Notes under the pieces: model-generated
Told to the model about the DNA's origin: nothing
Database searches by the model: none
Seen by the model: the letters and a program-made list of their open reading frames with translations, nothing else
Position numbers and translations under genes: made by a program
In this document: positions 59,250-64,000 of the stretch, piece after piece
Position numbering within the stretch: the first letter of the stretch is position 1
Layout of the letters: each line of letters opens with the position of its first letter
Assembly: GCF_009363075.1 (NCBI RefSeq)
Contig: NZ_CP045293.1
Span: 992,001-1,056,000 of the forward strand
Length of the DNA stretch: 64,000 bases
Source: Paenibacillus guangzhouensis
GTDB lineage: Bacteria; Bacillota; Bacilli; Paenibacillales; Paenibacillaceae
Reading direction: 5' to 3'

Positions 59250-60296
59250 ATGGATTCAAATCGACGATCAACCAGAAGCAGTAACGTAAAGTTTATTACT
59301 TATTTTTTTGCATTGATTGTGGCAGTATATGTGCTGGTCTACATGCCGACGCCTTATGTCATATATGAGCCGGGCAGCGCGGATGAGATTAAGCCGCTGG
59401 TGACAGTGAAGAACGGTGATAAGGAAGAAAAAGGGACATTCATGCTCACGACCGTTCTCCGCAAAAAAGCGAATGTCGCCTTAATGCTGGCAAGCGTTTT
59501 TGATAAAAATGAGCAGCTTGCGAAAGAAAATTTAGGTGGCAGAACGCAGCAAGAGTATACGACTGAGCAATTGTTCAATATGAGCAATTCGCAGACCAAT
59601 GCCATGGCAGCTGCATATCTACATGCGAAGATTCCGTTCGATGTCATCATGGATAAATTAGTTATTATCTATAATAATCCTCAGCTAGAGACGAAAAATG
59701 ATTTTCAGACCGGAGACCAGCTCATAAGTCTCGACGGCGTAAAGTTCAAACAATATGATGAACTCATTAATCTGATTCAATCCAAGAAGGTCGGCGATGT
59801 CTTGAAGGGGAAAGTGCTTCGAAATAATAAAGAGACTGATGTGATGGTCGAACTTATCGAATTGAAGGATGTCAAGGGCAATACGCGTCCCGGCATGGGC
59901 GTGAACTTCGGCATTGAGCAGAAAGTCGTTCCTCGAGGCAGCGATAAGGAAATTCAATTCAAAGTGGAGAATATCGGGGGTCCGTCCGCAGGTCTTATGT
60001 TCACGTTGGAGCTTGTAAACCAATTGACGGCTGGAGATTTGACTAAAGGCTACCGAATAGCAGGGACAGGAACGGTAAGTCCTGACGGCCTCGTAGGTCC
60101 GATTGGCGGGATTCCACATAAAATTGTAGCCGCTGATCGCGAACACGCGGATATTTTCTTCGCTCCTGCCCAAAATTATGATGAGGCGAAGAAAAAATAC
60201 GATACCATCAAAACGAACATGAAGCTCGTGAAAGTAAATACGGTCGATGACGCGCTGGATTATCTGAAGTCGTTGCCGGAAAAAACAACAAAATAA
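59250..60296 (+). CDS. ylbL: YlbL/SepM-like PDZ and Lon-type serine protease
   Basis: A 348-residue membrane protease. One N-terminal membrane segment (about 15-33, FITYFFALIVAVYVLVYM) is followed by a PDZ domain (about 135-215, LISLDGVKFKQYDEL). The Lon-like S16 domain (about 230-340) has the catalytic serine in IGGPSAGLMFTL and the lysine in GIPHKIVAADRE. In Bacillus this protease acts in DNA-damage checkpoint recovery; in streptococci SepM processes a peptide pheromone. GGGAAGG precedes ATG 59250; ATG 59232 is an alternative. Confidence 0.92.
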   Translation: MDSNRRSTRSSNVKFITYFFALIVAVYVLVYMPTPYVIYEPGSADEIKPLVTVKNGDKEEKGTFMLTTVLRKKANVALMLASVFDKNEQLAKENLGGRTQQEYTTEQLFNMSNSQTNAMAAAYLHAKIPFDVIMDKLVIIYNNPQLETKNDFQTGDQLISLDGVKFKQYDELINLIQSKKVGDVLKGKVLRNNKETDVMVELIELKDVKGNTRPGMGVNFGIEQKVVPRGSDKEIQFKVENIGGPSAGLMFTLELVNQLTAGDLTKGYRIAGTGTVSPDGLVGPIGGIPHKIVAADREHADIFFAPAQNYDEAKKKYDTIKTNMKLVKVNTVDDALDYLKSLPEKTTK

Positions 60297-60307
60297 GGCG
60301 CTAGTAT

Positions 60308-60354
60308 AAAAAAAGAACCACCCACGCTTATCGAGGAAAGCGGATGGGTGGTTC
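60308..60354 (-). terminator. Terminator of tmcAL overlapping its last codons
   Basis: On the leftward transcript the arm 60354-60340 (the final tmcAL codons) pairs with 60327-60315: ten perfect pairs GAACCACCCA/TGGGTGGTTC plus three more past a bulge. The stop codon (60330-60328) is in the loop, and the A tract 60314-60308 gives the U tail. Confidence 0.8.
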
Positions 60355-61623
60355 GTAATAATCACGGAAAAGCATACGTGACGCATTCGTCTGGTCGCGG
60401 AAGGCGGACGCATAGATGCTCGTCGCTCGAATGTCCAAGGCGAGGAATGGATGCAAGTTCTTTCCCGTATCCGGTACATTCGTGATGATCGGCAGCTTGG
60501 CGTACTTCTTCATTCGCTTGAGTAGGGCTTGTCCTTGCGTAGAGAAGCCGAGGACACGGATATAGGACAACCCGTGGCGGAGTTGTTCCGGCGCAAGCTG
60601 CTTCTTCGCATGATTCAGGAGCAGGTGCGTAAGCATTCGCTGCAGCTTCGTCCGCGTATAGCGCTTGGTCTTGAGCTGTTCGAGCAGCGCTTCGACGGTG
60701 AGTGAAGGAAGAACGGGCAGCGCCTGCCGAATGCGCTGTTCGAGCCCTTCAGTCACCTCGTGATGTGCGGCGAGAGCTGCAGCGTCCTGCTGCAGCAAAG
60801 TGTGGAACAAGGGAGTAGCGAATGCCTCCCATGTGATGGGACCGCGCCCGGCGAGCCATTCGCGCTGCAGGATCTCCAGCGTGGATGGCGGGACATAGGG
60901 CGCGAGCGGCGCAAGGTCGCCGCGGCCCTCCGCGATCAGACGGCGCAAGGCCGTCGCGCTCGCGATATGCGCATCTGTGATGCGCGGCTCGTGGTAGCCC
61001 GCTGCGCGGCGGGCGACCGTCAAGGGCTCGATCGGGCTCTGCAGGCGCAGCAGAGCCATGAGATAATGCAGCCCGAGCGAATTGTTGGGCTGCTTCAAGA
61101 TTGCGGCGAGCGCCTCTGCATCGCAGTCCGCTGCGATGGCGCCCGCACCGCCGCCCGCGAGCGCAGCGGCGGCGCTCTTCCCGGCCGCTGCCGCGAACGC
61201 GGCCGGGTAGCTCGCGCCTTGGCGCAGCTCGGCGCGCAGCGCGCCTGCGAGCCCCGCGGGCTCGCGATGCAGCAGCTGCGCCAGCTGCATGAGCAGCGGC
61301 AGCTCGCCGTGCTCGCTGCCGAAGCATAAGGCATCGCTGACGCCTGTCGCATCGAGCAGGCCGACTGCGCCGTAGGCGAACCATTCGGCGGGCTGCACCG
61401 CATACGCCGCCGGCAGCTCGATGACGATATCGACGCCCATGGCGAGCGCCATTTCGGCACGCGCCCATTTGTCGACAATCGCCGGTTCGCCTCGCTGTAA
61501 ATAATGTCCGCTCATGACGGCGATGACCGCGTCCGCCCCCGCTTTTAATTTGGATTGCTCCAAATGATAGAGATGGCCGTTATGCATTGGATTATATTCT
61601 ACGATGATGCCGACAGTTTTCAC
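60328..61623 (-). CDS. tmcAL: tRNA(Met) cytidine acetate ligase
   Basis: A 431-residue TmcAL (YlbM), which forms acetyl-adenylate and acetylates C34 of elongator tRNA(Met). The nucleotidyltransferase N-terminus has GIIVEYNPMHNGHLYHL (His-x-x-His type, about 6-22), VIAVMSGHYLQRGEPAI and CFGSEHGEL. The C-terminal TPR/HIGH-like region contains KRYTRTKLQRMLTH and LLGFSTQGQ-type segments. Residues about 100-270 are very alanine- and arginine-rich and their DNA far more GC-rich than the surroundings. The end of the gene forms its own terminator. Confidence 0.92.
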   Translation of the reverse strand: MKTVGIIVEYNPMHNGHLYHLEQSKLKAGADAVIAVMSGHYLQRGEPAIVDKWARAEMALAMGVDIVIELPAAYAVQPAEWFAYGAVGLLDATGVSDALCFGSEHGELPLLMQLAQLLHREPAGLAGALRAELRQGASYPAAFAAAAGKSAAAALAGGGAGAIAADCDAEALAAILKQPNNSLGLHYLMALLRLQSPIEPLTVARRAAGYHEPRITDAHIASATALRRLIAEGRGDLAPLAPYVPPSTLEILQREWLAGRGPITWEAFATPLFHTLLQQDAAALAAHHEVTEGLEQRIRQALPVLPSLTVEALLEQLKTKRYTRTKLQRMLTHLLLNHAKKQLAPEQLRHGLSYIRVLGFSTQGQALLKRMKKYAKLPIITNVPDTGKNLHPFLALDIRATSIYASAFRDQTNASRMLFRDYYEPPIRFPR

Positions 61624-61745
61624 CTGTTTTCATCCTTTCGAATCCATGATATAGTTTCATGAAGAAACCTGATAAAATCGCTGGAAATCCCGCTTTTAAC
61701 AGGCGATAGATTCCTTTCGAATAAGGTTTATCTCACTATAACATG

Positions 61746-61775
61746 TTGACAAATCCCTAGTAAAATCGATATAAT
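61746..61775 (+). promoter_or_regulatory. Sigma-A promoter of yceD-rpmF
   Basis: TTGACA (61746-61751) and TATAAT (61770-61775) both fit the consensus perfectly, 18 bases apart; transcription starts near 61782. It is the strongest consensus promoter in the window, as expected for a ribosomal protein operon. Confidence 0.88.
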
Positions 61776-61802
61776 AATTTTTGTCTGTTTGGAGTGATGT
61801 AT

Positions 61803-62315
61803 ATGTACTTTAATATTCGTGAGCTCATGTCAAAAGATACGACAATAACCTTTGATCAATCCATCGATATGAACCGCGTCATCGAAGGGCGACCTGATAT
61901 TACATATATCAGCCCGGTGAAGGTTGAACTTACGGTCCGGCCTGAGATGGGCGGCGTGATTGATGTACGAGGGGAGCTAAGCGCAGAGCTGAAATTGCAA
62001 TGTTCACGTTGCCTTACTCCGTTCGCGAAGAGCTACGTCATTCCGTTTCATGAGCGGTTCAAGCTAGCGGAATCTCCAGAGGAAGCCGAAGAGGATGAAG
62101 ATTTCGAATTCGTCTCCGAGGAGAGAGTTGATCTCGCACCGTATATGGAAGAAGAAATGTATATGAATCTTCCGTATGCTCCGTTATGCGATGAAGATTG
62201 CCAAGGCTTATGTCCAACTTGTGGGACGAATCGTAATGAGCGTCCTTGCAGTTGTTCAAATGAAAAGATTGATCCGCGGCTCGCTGCGCTCCAAGATTTC
62301 TTCAAGAAGGAGTAA
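61803..62315 (+). CDS. yceD: YceD-family protein (DUF177)
   Basis: A 170-residue protein of the YceD/DUF177 family, co-transcribed with rpmF in most bacteria and linked to 23S rRNA accumulation or L32 supply. It has a CSRCLTPF zinc-type cysteine pair in the middle and [15 protein letters not shown] plus CSC near the C-terminus, the usual second cysteine set. GGAG (61791-61794) sits 8 bases before ATG 61803; the earlier GTG and ATG codons overlap it. Confidence 0.9.
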   Translation: MYFNIRELMSKDTTITFDQSIDMNRVIEGRPDITYISPVKVELTVRPEMGGVIDVRGELSAELKLQCSRCLTPFAKSYVIPFHERFKLAESPEEAEEDEDFEFVSEERVDLAPYMEEEMYMNLPYAPLCDEDCQGLCPTCGTNRNERPCSCSNEKIDPRLAALQDFFKKE

Positions 62316-62380
62316 TTGTAGAGCGCACACTTAGCTACGGAAGACACAGCAGTGTAATTATGGTAAGGAGGTGGGAACAC

Positions 62381-62554
62381 ATGGCAGTACCTCAAAGAAG
62401 AACGTCCAAAACACGTCGTGACAAACGTCGTACTCACTTTAAATTGGCAGTACCTGGAATGGTAAAATGTGAACAATGTGGAGAGTTGAAACTTGCTCAC
62501 CGCGTTTGCAAAGTTTGCGGAACTTACAAAGCAAGAGAAATCATCAAGCAATAA
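62381..62554 (+). CDS. rpmF: 50S ribosomal protein L32
   Basis: A 57-residue zinc-binding L32: [19 protein letters not shown] start and two cysteine pairs CEQC and CKVC with the family KAREIIKQ end. AAGGAGGTGGG precedes ATG 62381. The presence of all four cysteines makes this the zinc form rather than the zinc-independent paralogue. Strong terminator follows. Confidence 0.97.
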   Translation: MAVPQRRTSKTRRDKRRTHFKLAVPGMVKCEQCGELKLAHRVCKVCGTYKAREIIKQ

Positions 62555-62569
62555 CATAAGTTTCCGGTC

Positions 62570-62608
62570 AATAGTGCTTCATCTCAGGATGAAGTGCTAT
62601 TTTTTTTG
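62570..62608 (+). terminator. Terminator of the yceD-rpmF operon
   Basis: AATAGTGCTTCATC (62570-62583) pairs perfectly with GATGAAGTGCTATT (62588-62601) around a TCAG loop, with an eight-T run. Confidence 0.95.
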
Positions 62609-62651
62609 CTCAAAAGCTTTCTTTTTGAGCGCTGATTCACTATACTATATC

Positions 62652-62668
62652 CTAGTACCTGGTTCTAA
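62652..62668. promoter_or_regulatory. FapR operator
   Basis: CTAGTACCTGGTTCTAA agrees with the FapR box TTAGTACCTGRTACTAA at 15 of 17 positions. It overlaps or follows TATACT (62641-62646), so FapR represses its own fapR-plsX operon, with malonyl-CoA as the releasing signal (known in Bacillus). Confidence 0.85.
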
Positions 62669-62703
62669 GAAAAACGGAATCAGTATGAAAGGCGGTAAGA
62701 CCT

Positions 62704-63297
62704 ATCGAACGATTACCCAAAAGACAGCGGCAACAGATGCTAGTGAAAATCATCGAAGAGAATCCGTTCGTGACGGATCAAGAGCTAACCCGCCAGCTGA
62801 AAGTTAGTATACAGACGATTCGCTTGGATCGGATGGAACTCGCCATTCCAGAGCTTCGGGAACGACTCAAGATGATGGCGGAACGTTCCTATGACCAAGT
62901 CCGCTCCTTGCCTTTGCATGAGGTGATTGGGGATATCGTGGACTTGCAGCTCGACCGCAGCGGTATCTCGATCTTCGAGATACGCCCAGAGCACGTCTTC
63001 TCTCGGACGAAGATTGCCCGGGGACATCATATTTTTGCGCAAGCGAATTCCCTGGCCGTTGCCGTCATTAATGATGAGATCGCGTTGACGGCATCCGCAG
63101 ATATTCGATTTATCCGTTCGGTGCATCTGGAGGAGAAATGTATTGCGAAGGCGTACGTTCGCTCTATATCCGGTCAGAAGGGCAAAGCAAAGGTTGAAGT
63201 GTTCTCTTACGTAGGTGAAGAAATGGTGTTTCAAGGGAACTTTATCATATATCGAACCAAAACTGAGTCGAACATCGAAGGAGGGAACGAGGAATGA
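62704..63297 (+). CDS. fapR: Fatty acid and phospholipid synthesis repressor FapR, apparent ATC start
   Basis: A 197-residue FapR. The N-terminal HTH (LPKRQRQQMLVKIIEEN then QLKVSIQTIRLDRMELAI) is followed by a linker helix and the hotdog effector domain binding malonyl-CoA (VFSRTKIARGHHIFAQANSL near 100-120, EIALTASADIRF). AAAGGCGG (62688-62695) is 8 bases before ATC 62704, and this start restores the basic first helix seen in relatives (MERLPKRQRQQ). ATG 62737 is 41 bases from that site and would cut the HTH. In-frame TGA at 62686 excludes anything longer. Confidence 0.9.
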   Translation: MERLPKRQRQQMLVKIIEENPFVTDQELTRQLKVSIQTIRLDRMELAIPELRERLKMMAERSYDQVRSLPLHEVIGDIVDLQLDRSGISIFEIRPEHVFSRTKIARGHHIFAQANSLAVAVINDEIALTASADIRFIRSVHLEEKCIAKAYVRSISGQKGKAKVEVFSYVGEEMVFQGNFIIYRTKTESNIEGGNEE

Positions 63298-64000
63298 AGA
63301 TCGCCATTGATGCGATGGGTGGGGATCATGCTCCTGCTTCGAATGTGGAGGGTGCTGTTGCGGCAGCGCAAATGTGGAGTGATATTGATGTGATTCTCGT
63401 TGGAGATGCAGCGATCATCGAACCGCTCCTCAAGGAAAGACCGAGCAATCTACATATACATCATTGCACGGAAGTGATTGGACCCGAAGATGAACCTGTG
63501 AAGGCGGTACGCCGCAAGAAGGATTCATCGATGGTCGTTGCTGGACGCCTGGTGAAGGAAGGACAGGCAGACGCCATGATATCGGCAGGGAATACAGGCG
63601 CGCTGATGACGACGGGATTACTCGTTGTCGGACGTATGGATGGCATTGAACGTCCAGCTCTGGCTCCGATGCTGCCTACAATGGATGAAGTCGGCGTATT
63701 GGCGCTGGATTTAGGTGCGAACATGGATGCGAAGCCGGAACATTTGGTACAATATGCGGTGATGGCGAGCATTTATCGAACAAAAGTGCATGGGATGGCC
63801 AAGCCGCGTGTAGGTCTCTTGAACGTTGGAACAGAAGCGATGAAGGGGAACGAGTTGACGAAGGCGACGTATCCGCTTCTTGAAGAAGCTCCGATCCAAT
63901 TCGTCGGCAATGTTGAGTCGCGCGATGTTTTAGAGCGCAATTGCGATGTCCTTGTATGCGACGGCTTTGTTGGCAATATTTTGCTCAAGACGATGGAAGG
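63294..64000 (+). CDS. plsX: Phosphate acyltransferase PlsX (3' end beyond the window)
   Basis: The first 235 residues of PlsX, which makes acyl-phosphate from acyl-ACP for phosphatidic acid synthesis at the membrane. The start is KIAIDAMGGDHAP. Further motifs are EVIGPEDEPVKAVRRKKDSS, SAGNTGALM, LDLGANMDAKPEHLVQYA, GLLNVGTEAMKG and VCDGFVGNILLK. ATG 63294 overlaps the fapR stop in ATGA, with GAGGGAACGAGGA upstream. Under FapR control as second gene of the operon; truncated by the window edge. Confidence 0.95.
   Translation, partial: MKIAIDAMGGDHAPASNVEGAVAAAQMWSDIDVILVGDAAIIEPLLKERPSNLHIHHCTEVIGPEDEPVKAVRRKKDSSMVVAGRLVKEGQADAMISAGNTGALMTTGLLVVGRMDGIERPALAPMLPTMDEVGVLALDLGANMDAKPEHLVQYAVMASIYRTKVHGMAKPRVGLLNVGTEAMKGNELTKATYPLLEEAPIQFVGNVESRDVLERNCDVLVCDGFVGNILLKTME

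Noticed and set aside
60749-61468. 239-residue minus-strand open frame and several others within tmcAL
   Set aside because: They arise from the high GC content of tmcAL; their products are extremely Arg-rich and resemble no protein, while the tmcAL frame is well conserved in sequence motifs.
1-64000. CRISPR arrays, insertion sequences, rRNA or tRNA genes
   Set aside because: No spaced direct repeats, transposase frames with inverted ends, or recognisable RNA gene sequences were seen on reading through.

Overview
The window reads as a chromosomal segment of a spore-forming, low-to-mid-GC Firmicute, most likely Paenibacillus or a close relative. This rests on the rsmD-coaD-ylbJ-ylbL-tmcAL-yceD-rpmF-fapR-plsX order at the right end, the sporulation gene ylbJ, YesM/YesN-type two-component and DUF5696/YIP1 carbohydrate genes, strong AAGGAGG-type ribosome binding sites and frequent GTG/TTG starts. 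No rRNA, tRNA, CRISPR array, transposase or phage gene was seen.

Layout. (1) 1-8055: an AT-richer, all-plus-strand run of small stand-alone enzyme genes (acetyltransferases, Nudix, cupin, phosphatases, kinases, hydrolase, an HD-CHAP fusion). It also holds a 31-residue type I toxin and a methyltransferase remnant, and looks like an accessory island. (2) 8083-12491: a CAP-domain lipoprotein, a small gene whose promoter is flanked by two LexA-like boxes, a Crp/Fnr regulator convergent with flavohemoglobin hmp, and a YitT-family membrane gene. The YitT gene sits behind a CodY-like box and a long leader RNA able to form two mutually exclusive folds, one of which hides the ribosome binding site. 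(3) 12520-30547: a carbohydrate sensing and uptake locus. A divergent lipoprotein and a YesM/YesN sensor-regulator pair precede an operon with a perfect cre site. That operon encodes a binding protein, a 978-residue binding protein with lectin-like domains, two pairs of ABC permeases, an NHL/TPR/YIP1 membrane protein and a DUF5696 protein that may be a glycosidase. No ATPase gene is present, so a shared MsmX-type ATPase is inferred. (4) 30740-34542: a thioredoxin-reductase-like flavoprotein and an AraC regulator divergent from a decayed GPH sugar symporter. (5) 34725-55070: mixed accessory and metabolic genes, including a chloramphenicol acetyltransferase under a classic drug-inducible translational attenuator, VanW, thyX, pheA, an S66 peptidase, a MurG-like enzyme, a TetR unit with twin operators and several kinase/acetyltransferase genes. 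(6) 55071-64000: the conserved core, from a YhaM-like nuclease through rsmD, coaD, ylbJ, ylbL, tmcAL, yceD and rpmF to fapR-plsX.

Main points for a second look: the two-state leader RNA before yitT; the attenuator-controlled chromosomal cat gene; the composite sugar locus with two permease pairs and a candidate new glycosidase; LexA-like and CodY-like operators; and a recurring use of non-canonical start codons (ATC for fapR and for a P-loop kinase, possibly ATT for a phosphatase and CTG for a permease). Functions are assigned by reading the protein sequences; no database search was run.
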